Of a DNA stretch of 35,547 bases, positions 16,402 to 25,317 are shown piece by piece. Made by a program: the position numbers and the translations under genes. The notes below the pieces were generated by a model, which was not told the DNA's origin, did not search any database, and saw nothing but the letters and a program-made list of their open reading frames with translations. The DNA is from an uncultured Clostridia bacterium (GTDB lineage Bacteria > Bacillota > Clostridia > Christensenellales > Aristaeellaceae), in assembly GCA_947167215.1 (NCBI GenBank), contig CAMVHE010000027.1, positions 1-35,547 of the forward strand, given 5' to 3'. Each line of letters opens with the position of its first letter. Position 1 is the first letter of the stretch.

Positions 16402-16986
16402 GGAACGGATAATCTTACCGTTCTTCAGGATAAAACCTTTTTCTGCCAGAGATAGAAGTGGTCCGTCCGCCACATCATCATCCGTATACATTTCTTCAAC
16501 CGGTACATTTCCGTACTGTTCCCGGATACGCCGGATTTTTTCCTGGCTCTTGCAGTTGCTTCCTATAATCTGCTTTTTCTTTTCATCCCATCGGGTGCAG
16601 ATAAGGGAATCAGCTCCAAGCATCCGGAACGGATAAGCAAGTTCAAAATCCGGGGATGCCGAACAGATAATATTAATTCTGTCCGGTTCATGACGGATTA
16701 AATCCGGATAAAGCCTGGCGATGGTTTCCGGATCTTTCCAGAAACGTTCCGCCTCCCTGGAAAGATCAAAATGCCTGCACAGAATGCGGAATATACCGCT
16801 TTTCAGCCTGGCAAGATCCCGATGGAACAGGAATCCTGTCAGAACAGGGATCATCCTCCAGGCAGAAAGAAGAATCCTTTTATTTTCCGAGATGCAGTAA
16901 AAGATATAATCCCGGGTGGAATCTCCGCGATAGAGAGTCCCGTCAAAATCATAAACGATCAGTTTCTTTTCCAATTTTATTCCCAC
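16354..16986 (-). CDS. HAD-superfamily phosphatase, subfamily IB-like
   Basis: A 210-residue HAD hydrolase resembling SerB-like phosphatases. It has motif I DFDGTLYRGDST (Asp13/Asp15), motif II Ser in CSASPDFE, the lysine-containing region around CKSQEKI, and motif IV YTDDDVADGPLL. The helical cap follows motif I. The start is ambiguous: GTG at 16986 or TTG at 16974, both just before KKLIVYDFDG. Its 3' end runs 48 bases into the 3' end of the convergent peptidase gene. The last ~16 residues, after GFILKNGKI, are probably a dispensable tail encoded in the overlap. The substrate is unknown. Confidence 0.85.
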   Translation of the reverse strand: MGIKLEKKLIVYDFDGTLYRGDSTRDYIFYCISENKRILLSAWRMIPVLTGFLFHRDLARLKSGIFRILCRHFDLSREAERFWKDPETIARLYPDLIRHEPDRINIICSASPDFELAYPFRMLGADSLICTRWDEKKKQIIGSNCKSQEKIRRIREQYGNVPVEEMYTDDDVADGPLLSLAEKGFILKNGKIIRSLQAEHEQPQDVIIGV

Positions 16987-16997
16987 TTTCCGCGTTC

Positions 16998-17020
16998 AAT
17001 AATATGAATCTCATATTATT
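16998..17020. repeat. Perfect inverted repeat between divergent genes
   Basis: AATAATATGA (16998-17007), loop ATC, TCATATTATT (17011-17020). It lies in the 72-bp gap between the divergent HAD and MBL-fold genes, so it may be an operator for one or both. Confidence 0.45.
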
Positions 17021-17058
17021 CCATTAAATTGCATGATTAGAAAGGATGCATTCATCTC

Positions 17059-17766
17059 ATGAAAAGTTTCTCGGTTGAATTTCTGGGAGGCAGTGGATTT
17101 TTTGTAACCCATAATGACTGTGGATTTCTATTTGATGCAAGCCTCAATGGAAACGATGAACGCATTTTCCCGGATCCAGAGTCTCTTTCCTCTCTCAATC
17201 ATCTTTATCTCTTTATTTCTCACCATCACGGCGACCATTATGATCCTTCCATCCTTGACCGCTGCCCGATGGGGAGAACTACGATTTTTATGGGATTTGA
17301 CATTATTGACCATTCCGAAGGCATTCGTCTGCGTCCGCTGGATCAATTTTCCTCCCGATACATTGAAGTGCGTGCCTTTGGCTCCACGGACGACGGCATC
17401 TCTTTCTTTGTAAAACATGAAGGATTGACTCTCTTCCATGCCGGTGACCTCAATCTGTGGCACTGGAGAGATACCAGCACCGTTGCGGAAATCGAAGAAG
17501 CTGAAAAACTGTTCACGGCCTGTGTGGAGCCCATACCGAAAGATGAAATAGACCTGTGCTTTTTCCCCGTGGATCCACGTCAGGGAACCATGTATGATGC
17601 AGGTGCCGGTTATTTTATCATGTCAAAAAGACCGAAAGTCATGATTCCCATGCATTTCCACGGAAGGACCGATGCCGCTCTTCGTTTTGCGCTTACCGGA
17701 GAAACCCCCTACACCAAAGTGATTGCCATGGAACATCCACAGGATACCGTTCAGATTACCCTGTGA
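17059..17766 (+). CDS. MBL-fold metallo-hydrolase
   Basis: A 235-residue metallo-beta-lactamase-fold protein. The metal site reads SHHHGDHYD (His55, His57, Asp59, His60), HAGDLN around 140, and IPMHFHGR near the C terminus, which fits the single-domain UlaG-like group of cytoplasmic hydrolases. It opens with FSVEFLGGSGFFVT, the usual first strand. The ribosome binding site AAAGGA is rather far (12 bases) from the ATG. It diverges from the HAD gene. The substrate cannot be inferred; MBL folds hydrolyse many esters, lactones and phosphodiesters. Confidence 0.85.
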   Translation: MKSFSVEFLGGSGFFVTHNDCGFLFDASLNGNDERIFPDPESLSSLNHLYLFISHHHGDHYDPSILDRCPMGRTTIFMGFDIIDHSEGIRLRPLDQFSSRYIEVRAFGSTDDGISFFVKHEGLTLFHAGDLNLWHWRDTSTVAEIEEAEKLFTACVEPIPKDEIDLCFFPVDPRQGTMYDAGAGYFIMSKRPKVMIPMHFHGRTDAALRFALTGETPYTKVIAMEHPQDTVQITL

Positions 17767-17828
17767 CATGCATCTTCAAGTATATCATAAAATGATGTTC
17801 TTCCCAATTTCTCGTTTTAAAACTTTTG

Positions 17829-17837
17829 TGCTATAAT
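17829..17837 (+). promoter_or_regulatory. Extended -10 promoter upstream of dnaN
   Basis: TGC followed by TATAAT (17832-17837) is an exact extended -10 element; the -35 is poor. It lies about 220 bp before dnaN, so a long leader would result. A weaker TATACT at 18026-18031 is nearer. Confidence 0.5.
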
Positions 17838-17935
17838 ACGTAAATCTCCTTTTTTCAGTTTTAAACAGACTTTCTGAAAAGTACTTTTTAATCATTATTT
17901 CTTTTTTGAAAATCGTCTTTTTCCTTTTCCATTTT

Positions 17936-17944
17936 TTGTCCACA
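17936..17944 (+). promoter_or_regulatory. DnaA-box-like site
   Basis: TTGTCCACA differs from TTATCCACA at one base. Confidence 0.4.
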
Positions 17945-17987
17945 GCTGTTTTTTAATCAATATTGACTTTTAAACAGTTTTCCTAAC

Positions 17988-17996
17988 TTTTCCACA
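17988..17996 (+). promoter_or_regulatory. DnaA-box-like site
   Basis: TTTTCCACA differs from TTATCCACA at one base and is in the same orientation as the site 52 bp upstream. A reverse-oriented copy of the same 9-mer is at 14713-14721, between the SGNH-like gene and deoD. Confidence 0.4.
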
Positions 17997-18059
17997 CGCC
18001 TATTACTCCTACTGTTTTATCTATATATACTTCTTTAATATCATGGAGAGGAGTCCGTC

Positions 18060-19163
18060 ATGAAATTCTCTTGCTCAACTGCAGATCTGAATAACGCCAT
18101 TTCCACTGTATCCCATTCTTTGCCAGTTCGTTCTCCAAAGCCTATCCTTGAAGGTATACTGATTGAGTCGCAGGACAATGAAATCAAGCTGACCTGTACG
18201 GATTTGAACCTCAGCATCGAGACGGTTGTTCCCGCAATCATTACCGAGGAAGGACGCGTTGTCCTGCCAGGCCGTTTCTTCGCGGAAATTATCCGCAAAC
18301 TTCCCGGAGCAGAGGTTTCCGTTACGGTAGGCGAACGTTTTCATACTACTATTATCAGCGGTTCATTCAGGACCACCATTTCCGGCATGAATGCCATCGA
18401 GTACCCGGAACTGCCGGAAGTAGACGGTACCACCAAGATTAATCTGCCCCAGCATACGCTGAAGAGAATGATAGATGGTACGCTTTTTGCAGTTGCTGCA
18501 GATGAAAGCAAGCCTGTTCTGACCGGCTGCCTGCTCGATGTGGATCATGAGAAGGTAAACATGGTTGCGCTGGACGGATTCCGTTTTGCTCTGATTCAGC
18601 AGACGGCGGAAAATTCCGGAGAAACCTTTTCTGCCGTGATTGCAGGAAAGATGCTCGGCGAAATCGGAAAAATCCTGACGGACAGCGAAGAAGAAATCGC
18701 AGCGATTACGGTCAGCGCCAATCATGTGAAGATGATATTGAACAATACCATCGTCATTGTTCGGAAGCTGGAAGGCGAATTCGTCCGGTACCGCCAGATC
18801 ATGCAGACCAATTACATCACCATGATTACGGTCAATAAAAAGGCCCTGAGTGATGCAGTGGACCGTGCAGGACTTATTGCAAAAGAAAACAAGAGCAATC
18901 TGATCTGCATGAAGATTGAAGATGACCGCATGGTGGTAACCTCAAATTCGGATAACAGCGATATGGAAGAAGTGCTTCCTGTCGTCATGACAGGAAAGGA
19001 TATGTTTATAGCTTTCAACATTCGCTATCTGACGGATGTTATGAAAAATATTCCTGATGAAGAAATCAATATGCGCTTTAACAGTAATATCAGCCCGTGC
19101 GTTATTACTCCGGTACAAGGAGAAGAATATATCTACATGGTGCTGCCGGTTCGCGTATTCTAA
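18060..19163 (+). CDS. dnaN: DNA polymerase III beta sliding clamp
   Basis: The processivity clamp that rings DNA and tethers polymerase III and other partners. At 367 residues it is full length with the three repeated clamp domains. It opens MKFSCSTADLNNAISTVSHS, contains VVLPGRFFAEIIRKLP and PVLTGCLLD, and ends YMVLPVRVF. GGAGAGGAG precedes the ATG. It heads an operon with recF 15 bases downstream. dnaA, normally just upstream, is not in the window, and a gene for an MBL-fold hydrolase lies there instead. Confidence 0.98.
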   Translation: MKFSCSTADLNNAISTVSHSLPVRSPKPILEGILIESQDNEIKLTCTDLNLSIETVVPAIITEEGRVVLPGRFFAEIIRKLPGAEVSVTVGERFHTTIISGSFRTTISGMNAIEYPELPEVDGTTKINLPQHTLKRMIDGTLFAVAADESKPVLTGCLLDVDHEKVNMVALDGFRFALIQQTAENSGETFSAVIAGKMLGEIGKILTDSEEEIAAITVSANHVKMILNNTIVIVRKLEGEFVRYRQIMQTNYITMITVNKKALSDAVDRAGLIAKENKSNLICMKIEDDRMVVTSNSDNSDMEEVLPVVMTGKDMFIAFNIRYLTDVMKNIPDEEINMRFNSNISPCVITPVQGEEYIYMVLPVRVF

Positions 19164-19178
19164 AGCTTTGAGGAGCAT

Positions 19179-20282
19179 ATGTGGGTCAAATATCTTGAAA
19201 TTAATCAGTTCAGGAATTATGAAAAAGAGTGCATCAAGCCCGCAAAGGGAATTAATGTCTTTGTGGGCGAAAATGCACAGGGCAAGACCAATTTCATTGA
19301 ATCCCTAAACCTGTGCTGTGTCGGCAGGAGCCATCGCACCAAGCGGGATGAGGAACTCATCCGCTGGGGAGAGAGCTTTGCCAGAGTCCACGTGAAGGCA
19401 GAACAGGAAGACGGAGAACATGATGTTGCCATTGTTCTCAAAAAAGCAGATAAAAATAAGAAAATCATCAAGATATGGGATAAGCAGGTTTCAAAAATCG
19501 GTGAACTGATGGGGCATGTTTTCGGAGTCATGTTCTGCCCTGAAGACATGCAGATGATAAAAGGGGGACCATCTGAGAGAAGAAGATATATTGATATGCT
19601 GCTTTCTCAGATATACCCCTCTTATTTTTATGCACTGCAGAGCTATGTCAAGACTTTAAATCAGCGCAATAATCTGCTTCGGCAGATTGATATGAACAGA
19701 AGTCTGCTTCCCACGCTTGAAATGTGGGACGATATGCTGATCGAAAAGGGAGCTGTCATCTATTCCTACAGAAAAAAGGCCATTGAGGAGATCAATGCCA
19801 TTGCTTCCGAGGAGCAGCTCCGCATTTCCGGCGGCCATGATCTGCTCAGCATCCAGTACCTTTCCGATGTGGAAAAGGATGAAGATCCGGAAAAGAAATA
19901 TCGTGCAAAGCTTTTAAAAAACCGGGAAGACGATATTAGAAGGGGATTTACATCTGCAGGCATCCACCGGGATGACATGCATATCCGCATCAATCAGAAA
20001 GATGCAAAAGTATATGCATCCCAGGGGCAGCAGAGAAGCATCGTGCTCTGCCTCAAGCTTGCCCAGATGGAAGTCTATCGGAAAATCAAGGGGGAAAACC
20101 CGATTCTTATCCTGGATGATGTAATGAGCGAACTGGATGTAAACCGGAGAAATGAGCTGGTCAACCGTATTGACCAGATTCAGACTTTTATTACATGTAC
20201 GGACATGTCCGATCTCGGCAATGCCAGAACGGACCAGGTATATCAGGTTTCCGAAGGAAAAATTATCTCAACAGCGTCGTAA
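19179..20282 (+). CDS. recF: DNA repair and recombination protein RecF
   Basis: An SMC-like ATPase that helps load RecA at single-strand gaps with RecO and RecR. The 367-residue protein has Walker A GENAQGKT at 30-37, the ABC-type signature region SQGQQRSIVLCLKLAQ near 285 and Walker B ILILDDVMSELD near 310. GAGGAG precedes the ATG. Its gap to dnaN lacks yaaA (S4-like RNA-binding protein), and gyrB does not follow, so the common dnaA-dnaN-yaaA-recF-gyrB order is broken. Confidence 0.97.
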   Translation: MWVKYLEINQFRNYEKECIKPAKGINVFVGENAQGKTNFIESLNLCCVGRSHRTKRDEELIRWGESFARVHVKAEQEDGEHDVAIVLKKADKNKKIIKIWDKQVSKIGELMGHVFGVMFCPEDMQMIKGGPSERRRYIDMLLSQIYPSYFYALQSYVKTLNQRNNLLRQIDMNRSLLPTLEMWDDMLIEKGAVIYSYRKKAIEEINAIASEEQLRISGGHDLLSIQYLSDVEKDEDPEKKYRAKLLKNREDDIRRGFTSAGIHRDDMHIRINQKDAKVYASQGQQRSIVLCLKLAQMEVYRKIKGENPILILDDVMSELDVNRRNELVNRIDQIQTFITCTDMSDLGNARTDQVYQVSEGKIISTAS

Positions 20283-20293
20283 AGAGGAAAAGG

Positions 20294-21484
20294 ATGGACA
20301 GAAAAAGAAGAACAAGTTCATATATGAGGCCTTCTTCTGCGACGGCGGGAACATACCGGATCGGAGATCGCAAGAAGAAGCGGAAAAGGAATATCATTTC
20401 CTATCTGGTGCTGACAGTGGTGCTTGCAGTCATCGTTGCCGGTATTCTGTTTGCAGCCAGTTTTCTTGGGGATACCGGCCGGAAGGATATTGGAAGGGTA
20501 AACCGGATTGGCGCCACGCTGAATCAGAATATAACGCCATTTGGAAATAATGTCATTTTCTATGACGGCACTACCCTTCACTGCGTAGCAGCCACGGGCG
20601 GAAATGAATGGAGCTATCAGATCGGATCCAATGCAGACTATGATGCCACGGACAGCAAAGTGGTGGCATGGTCAGGAAATGATCTGTATATTCTGAATGA
20701 AAAAGGCCGTCTGATCTACAATAACAAGATGACCGACAACATTCAGTTCGCAAGCGCCGGCAATGAATATGCAGCCGTCTTTGTAGGAGAATCGGATAAA
20801 GGCGTGATATCGGTTATCAACAGTTCAGGACAGATTGTTGATAACGTGGCCGTTTCCAACCAGACTGTACTGAAGATCGGTTTTTTTGAAACCACAACCA
20901 CGGGAACACAGAGAGTGGAACTCATGTGGGTGCTGGGAATAAACACTTCCGGAACCGTTATTTCGACGGAATTGCAGACTTTCCAGCCGGGGCGCCTTTC
21001 AACGGGAAAGAGTTCCCTGGGAGAACATATTGCCTATAAGGTCTATGATGTAAACGGGATTCTCAACGTGGTAACCACGAGACAGATACTTCACTATAAC
21101 TATCGTGTGCTTGAAAATGGCAGCCCGACGCTGATCTACGGGTATACGGTGGAAGATGTGAAAAAGGTGGACAATACTACCTATCAGCTGCTGATTCCTT
21201 CGCAGGAAAAGAGCAACGGAACCCAGATCAGCAATATTCGCATCATGTACGGCGCCATGGACCGGATGATTCATCTTCCCAGTGAATGCCTGGCGGTGAA
21301 GCTGGGAACGAGAAGCATATATGGTTTTTCACAGAATAAGGTATATGCCTGCCGGTACGGAGAAACAACTTTTTCAGAGTTTCCCCTTTCAGTCAAAATA
21401 ACGGCCGTACTTGGGATGATTACGGATAACCGTGCCGTGGTTGCCTCCGGATCAGAAATCTACATCGTAGAATTACCTATGTAA
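20294..21484 (+). CDS. DUF5711-like membrane-anchored beta-propeller protein
   Basis: A 396-residue protein with a very basic cytoplasmic start (MDRKRRTSSYM..., DRKKKRKR), one membrane segment (about residues 35-57) and an extracytoplasmic domain. That domain has repeated beta-strand-like units such as VVAWSGNDLYILNEKGRLIY, suggesting a PQQ/WD-like propeller. This matches what I know of Clostridia/Erysipelotrichia DUF5711 proteins; the role is not known. The start at 20294 follows AGAGGAAAAGG, 11 bases after recF; an earlier in-frame start would overlap recF by about 90 bases. It sits between recF and cvpA in a tight operon. Confidence 0.65.
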   Translation: MDRKRRTSSYMRPSSATAGTYRIGDRKKKRKRNIISYLVLTVVLAVIVAGILFAASFLGDTGRKDIGRVNRIGATLNQNITPFGNNVIFYDGTTLHCVAATGGNEWSYQIGSNADYDATDSKVVAWSGNDLYILNEKGRLIYNNKMTDNIQFASAGNEYAAVFVGESDKGVISVINSSGQIVDNVAVSNQTVLKIGFFETTTTGTQRVELMWVLGINTSGTVISTELQTFQPGRLSTGKSSLGEHIAYKVYDVNGILNVVTTRQILHYNYRVLENGSPTLIYGYTVEDVKKVDNTTYQLLIPSQEKSNGTQISNIRIMYGAMDRMIHLPSECLAVKLGTRSIYGFSQNKVYACRYGETTFSEFPLSVKITAVLGMITDNRAVVASGSEIYIVELPM

Positions 21485-21495
21485 GGAATTATCAT

Positions 21496-22194
21496 ATGAA
21501 TATAGTGGATATCATCATTTTGGTGATCATTGGCGTCAGCATCATTCTAGGGATGCACAGGGGCTTCATCAATGGAGTTCTGAGTATGGCAGCGCTGATT
21601 CTGGCACTGTTTATTTCCTTTTCGGTCAGCGGTGAGATCAATGATCGTCTTCAGGAAAACAAAACGCTGGTCAACACGCTTTCCTATTACACGGATGCTA
21701 CCAGCAAAATCGGGGACATTGATCTTTCCATGACCGCTTTATCGGATGTCAATCAGAATGTTATTACGTCGCTTCTGGAAAAAGTGGATTTGCCTGAGGT
21801 CATTGAAAAGATTTTTGTGGGAGAAATCAAAGCAGTCGGCCAGAGGCGCGGAACTCTTGCCGATCTGTTAAACCGTACCATTGTGGATGTCACCATCGCG
21901 ATCATAAGTTTCCTGATCTGCTTCTTTGTCAGTTATGTGATTCTTCTGATCCTGGTGCATATGATTGTTTACGTTTTTGAATTACCCATTCTGCGCCATT
22001 TTGACACCCTTATCGGCGGCATCTTCGGTTTTATCCGCGGCGTGCTGTACATTTTTATTATTTCCACCCTGGTTCCTGTTGTGATGGCGATTGCCCCCAT
22101 CCCCCAGATTCAGGAAGTTTATGAAGGATCTCAGCTGATGCCTCTCTTTGACAGCAGTATCGTCATGATGATACTGAATCAGATTTTCGCCTGA
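21496..22194 (+). CDS. CvpA-family membrane protein
   Basis: A 232-residue integral membrane protein. It starts MNIVDIIILVIIGVSIILGM then HRGFINGVL, the classic CvpA opening of a hydrophobic helix followed by a G-F-x-x-G motif. It has two further central segments and the conserved GGIFGFIRGVLYIF near 172-187. Family members are linked to colicin V production in Escherichia coli and to envelope processes elsewhere; the biochemical role is unclear. AAGGAATT precedes the ATG, and 11 bases separate it from the DUF5711-like gene. Confidence 0.85.
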   Translation: MNIVDIIILVIIGVSIILGMHRGFINGVLSMAALILALFISFSVSGEINDRLQENKTLVNTLSYYTDATSKIGDIDLSMTALSDVNQNVITSLLEKVDLPEVIEKIFVGEIKAVGQRRGTLADLLNRTIVDVTIAIISFLICFFVSYVILLILVHMIVYVFELPILRHFDTLIGGIFGFIRGVLYIFIISTLVPVVMAIAPIPQIQEVYEGSQLMPLFDSSIVMMILNQIFA

Positions 22195-22208
22195 CAGGAG
22201 TAAGAAAT

Positions 22209-24128
22209 ATGGGAATTTGGATTTATACCTTGCTTTTTCTCTTTTTCGGCATCCTTTTAGTCAGTGCATTTACACAAAAGAAGAAGGTTACAGAAAAGAT
22301 ATGGCTTGGAATCGCATTCGGAATCCTTCTTGAAATGTGGATTCCAGCCATTTTTGCTTATTTTTTTGATTTTACCATGAAGGCACATATCGCTGCCCTG
22401 CTTTTTATGCTGGCAGTGACCATCCCGGTATCGATTCGGTTCAAGGATAGGATTCTTGAAAAAGATGCTGAAATGGAAACCAGAAAGTGGATCGCTGCAC
22501 TTCTGGTATTGGGAATTCCTTTTTTAATCTGTTCCATATGGCTGCAGTATACCCATATGCTCATGCCCGCAGAAGACGGTTCCTACTGGTGCGGACAGTC
22601 CACCTACGGGGATCTCTGCATGCACCTGTCTTTTATGACATCCATTAAAAATGCATCTTTTCCTCCGGATTACAATCTGCTTTACGGCACAAAGCTGTCT
22701 TACCCCTATCTGGTGGATTCCCTGGGAGCAACTTTCCTGCTCTTCGGATCATCCATTCAGATGGCCGTGGCAGTTCCCGGCACGCTGCTCATGGAACTGA
22801 CCTTTGTAGGATACATGATGCTTTGCAAAAAAGTTCTGAAAGAAAAAAACAGAGCTATTGTAGTTGCAACGCTTCTTTTTTTTCTGAATGGCGGACTTGG
22901 ATTTATTTACGATTTTGATATGGCCTTCAGAGACCAGTTTATGAAAATCCGGGAAATCTTTGAAGGGTTTTATAAAACTCCCGCCAATCAGCCCGATTTC
23001 AATCTGCGGTTTTCCAATGTAATAGCAGACCTTATGGTTCCGCAGCGTTCTCTCCTTGCAGGATGGGCTCTGGTGCTGCCGGTTTTTTACCTTCTCCTGG
23101 ATGCTTATGAACATCATTCCCTGAAGGAAACGGTTTTCCTGGCTGTCTGGGCAGGTGCGCTGCCGCTGGTTCATACACATACTTTTCTGGCTTTGGGGAT
23201 TTTTTCCGGCGGCTATATCATAGGCCGTCTGATCGTTGATCCGGAAAACAGGAAGGACATCCTCCTGAGGTCTTTGATCTATCTCCTTATTGTACTTGCA
23301 ATGGCGGCCCCTCAGCTGCTGGGAGGCGCTATCCGTCAGACGGTTGAAGGAGGCTCCCTGAGAATTCAGTTCAACTGGGTCAATAACAGCGGCGGCAGAG
23401 GGTTTATCGATGAATACTTCTGGTTCTGGATTAAAAATGCAGGAATTGCTTTCCTGCTGGTGATCTGCGGTATTCTTGCATGCAGGAAAAGAGGACGCCT
23501 TGATATTGTCCTTGGCATGATGAGCATTTATGCAGTGGCAGAGATTATCCTCTTTCAGCCCAATGAATATGACAATAACAAGCTGTTTTATATCTGGTAC
23601 ATGTTTGCCATGATCATCGCGGCAGATTATCTTGAAATGATGCTTGTAAGGCTCCAGGGACTGCCGGGACGCAACCTGCTGTTTGTTATTTTCATGGCTG
23701 TTTCTGTCTGTTCAGGTTCCCTTTCCCTGGCCAGAGAATGCATTTCCTCTTATCAGCTGTTTTCCAAATCCGCTGTGGAAGCGGGAAACTGGATTGAGGA
23801 GAACACAGAAAAAACGGATGTGTTTATGACGGGGCAGCAGCATATCAATCCTGTCTGTTCTCTGGCAGGCAGGCAGATTATCTGCGGAAGCAATCTGTAT
23901 GTTTTCTTCCATGGGCTCAATTACAGGGCTCAGGAATGGGATTGCAGAGAATTCTATGAAGATCCGTTAAATCACCTGGATACGCTTCAAAAGTATAACG
24001 TCAGGTACATCTATTTAAGCGATTACGAGAAAGCAGAAATGGAAGTGGATGAGGAAGCACTGAGTGAGTCTTTTGACGTGGTTTTCCAGAACCGGGATGT
24101 AAAAATTTTCGAAGTTTCCACCCAATGA
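22209..24128 (+). CDS. Large polytopic membrane protein, GT-C-like
   Basis: A 639-residue protein with about 13 membrane segments. After the first segments an extracytoplasmic loop reads WCGQSTYGDLCMHLSFMTSI, then NASFPPDYNLLYGTKLSYPY. The GDLxxH arrangement resembles the acidic loop of GT-C or DUF2298-like enzymes. A soluble C-terminal portion contains GNWIEENTEKTDVFMTGQQH. I cannot assign a specific family, and sugar transfer is only inferred. ACAGGAG precedes the ATG; the gene ends the dnaN operon, and no clear terminator follows before the next promoter. Confidence 0.65.
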   Translation: MGIWIYTLLFLFFGILLVSAFTQKKKVTEKIWLGIAFGILLEMWIPAIFAYFFDFTMKAHIAALLFMLAVTIPVSIRFKDRILEKDAEMETRKWIAALLVLGIPFLICSIWLQYTHMLMPAEDGSYWCGQSTYGDLCMHLSFMTSIKNASFPPDYNLLYGTKLSYPYLVDSLGATFLLFGSSIQMAVAVPGTLLMELTFVGYMMLCKKVLKEKNRAIVVATLLFFLNGGLGFIYDFDMAFRDQFMKIREIFEGFYKTPANQPDFNLRFSNVIADLMVPQRSLLAGWALVLPVFYLLLDAYEHHSLKETVFLAVWAGALPLVHTHTFLALGIFSGGYIIGRLIVDPENRKDILLRSLIYLLIVLAMAAPQLLGGAIRQTVEGGSLRIQFNWVNNSGGRGFIDEYFWFWIKNAGIAFLLVICGILACRKRGRLDIVLGMMSIYAVAEIILFQPNEYDNNKLFYIWYMFAMIIAADYLEMMLVRLQGLPGRNLLFVIFMAVSVCSGSLSLARECISSYQLFSKSAVEAGNWIEENTEKTDVFMTGQQHINPVCSLAGRQIICGSNLYVFFHGLNYRAQEWDCREFYEDPLNHLDTLQKYNVRYIYLSDYEKAEMEVDEEALSESFDVVFQNRDVKIFEVSTQ

Positions 24129-24150
24129 AAGATTTTAATCTTCCCAGTAC

Positions 24151-24178
24151 TTGTGTTTTTGAAACGATTTGATATAAT
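24151..24178 (+). promoter_or_regulatory. Promoter of the M23-like gene
   Basis: TTGTGT (24151-24156), 16 bp, and TATAAT (24173-24178) with an extended TGA just before the -10. Confidence 0.7.
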
Positions 24179-24249
24179 AAGGGCAGAATATGCATTTTGA
24201 AGCGGTAGCCCTTGTGTTGCATGCTTACATCAACAATATGGAGGAGTAT

Positions 24250-25266
24250 ATGAAGAAGTTTACAGTATGGACTTTGGCTTTTATGCTGCTCATCAGTGCA
24301 GTAGCCGCATTTGCGGAAGAAGAAGCACTTGAAACCACTACAGCTTATCGCTATTTTGTGAACAGCTATCGCAATGTACGCACTGTCAAGGTGATCTATT
24401 ACGATAATGTATACGCTTATAATCATGGGGATTATTACATGACTCCCTTTGATTCCAATGTACCTGCAGAATACTTTGTAAAGGATGCAAACGGTAATCT
24501 GTGTATTGCACCTATCGTTCTGGATGTTACAGATGCAATGCGTATCCGCCTCTATGGTGAAGATGTAGGCGAGACAGCCATGTATTATGGACAGTACTGT
24601 GAACGGATCAATGGCAAAAGAGGAAAATCCGGATTTTCCGGTATTCACGAAGGCATTGATTTTGTAAGCTATAAGGGCTCCGACCTCCATGCCATTCTGG
24701 GCGGCGAAGTTACCAAGGCCGGAGACAGCAATGGAACTATCGGCATCTACAATGAGGATTATGACATTACCCTGCTTTATCTCCACTGCCAGAACATCAA
24801 GGTAAAGCGCGGTCAGGTTGTTGAAGCCGGAGATCTGATCGGAGAAGAAGGCGGAAAGGCTATCTATGCCGGAAGAGACATTAAAGTACTCTATATGAAG
24901 AACGGCTGGAAGCATGTACATACTTCTCATTACACCCATGTGGAAATGCGCATCGGACGGCACACTTCTTCCAACAAATATCGCAATGCCAAACTGGAAA
25001 GCGACTGCCCGTATGAAGTGATGAAAGAGGCACTTGAAGTTGTGGAATCCGGCCGTCAGCCCATCTCCGATGCTGCTGTTCGTGAAGCGCAGCGCATCCG
25101 TGAGGAAGAGCTCCTCAAGCTGGAAGCTACTCCGGAACCCACTCCTGAACCTACGCCGGCCATTACGGTTGTAGATGAAGTTCCGGAGAGTGCAGAAGGT
25201 TATGGATTTGCAGAAGAAGCTGCTGAAACGCCGGCTCCGGAAGCAACCCTTCCTCCTTCCATGTAA
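24250..25266 (+). CDS. Secreted M23 (LytM) peptidase-like protein
   Basis: A 338-residue exported protein. It has a signal peptide (about residues 1-22, cleavage after AFA), a unique N-terminal region, a LytM/M23 domain (about 125-240) and a Pro/Thr/Glu-rich tail (EATPEPTPEPTPA). M23 enzymes cut peptidoglycan cross-bridges. The metal motif HEGID gives His133 and Asp137; LYLHC gives His179. The last motif, normally HxH, reads HYTHVEMR, so His230 is present but the catalytic-base position is Tyr228, with His227 one residue off. The enzyme may be altered or inactive. GGAGGAG precedes the ATG at 24250; the frame extends upstream to 24190 without a signal-like start. Confidence 0.88.
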   Translation: MKKFTVWTLAFMLLISAVAAFAEEEALETTTAYRYFVNSYRNVRTVKVIYYDNVYAYNHGDYYMTPFDSNVPAEYFVKDANGNLCIAPIVLDVTDAMRIRLYGEDVGETAMYYGQYCERINGKRGKSGFSGIHEGIDFVSYKGSDLHAILGGEVTKAGDSNGTIGIYNEDYDITLLYLHCQNIKVKRGQVVEAGDLIGEEGGKAIYAGRDIKVLYMKNGWKHVHTSHYTHVEMRIGRHTSSNKYRNAKLESDCPYEVMKEALEVVESGRQPISDAAVREAQRIREEELLKLEATPEPTPEPTPAITVVDEVPESAEGYGFAEEAAETPAPEATLPPSM

Positions 25267-25284
25267 AGAACAATCAAAAAACAA

Positions 25285-25317
25285 AAAGAGATTGCAGCGC
25301 GCAATCTCTTTTCTTTT
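25285..25317 (+). terminator. Intrinsic terminator
   Basis: AAAGAGATTGC (25285-25295) pairs with GCAATCTCTTT (25301-25311), loop 5 nt, followed by TCTTTTT. Confidence 0.85.

Larger units (their letters stand above)
17767..18059. other. AT-rich gap before dnaN, origin-like features
   Basis: No gene is seen. It contains an extended -10 promoter (17829-17837), two DnaA-box-like 9-mers in the same orientation and a direct repeat TTTTAAACAG (about 17857 and 17968). This resembles a dnaA-dnaN intergenic region, yet dnaA is not upstream. Confidence 0.5.
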
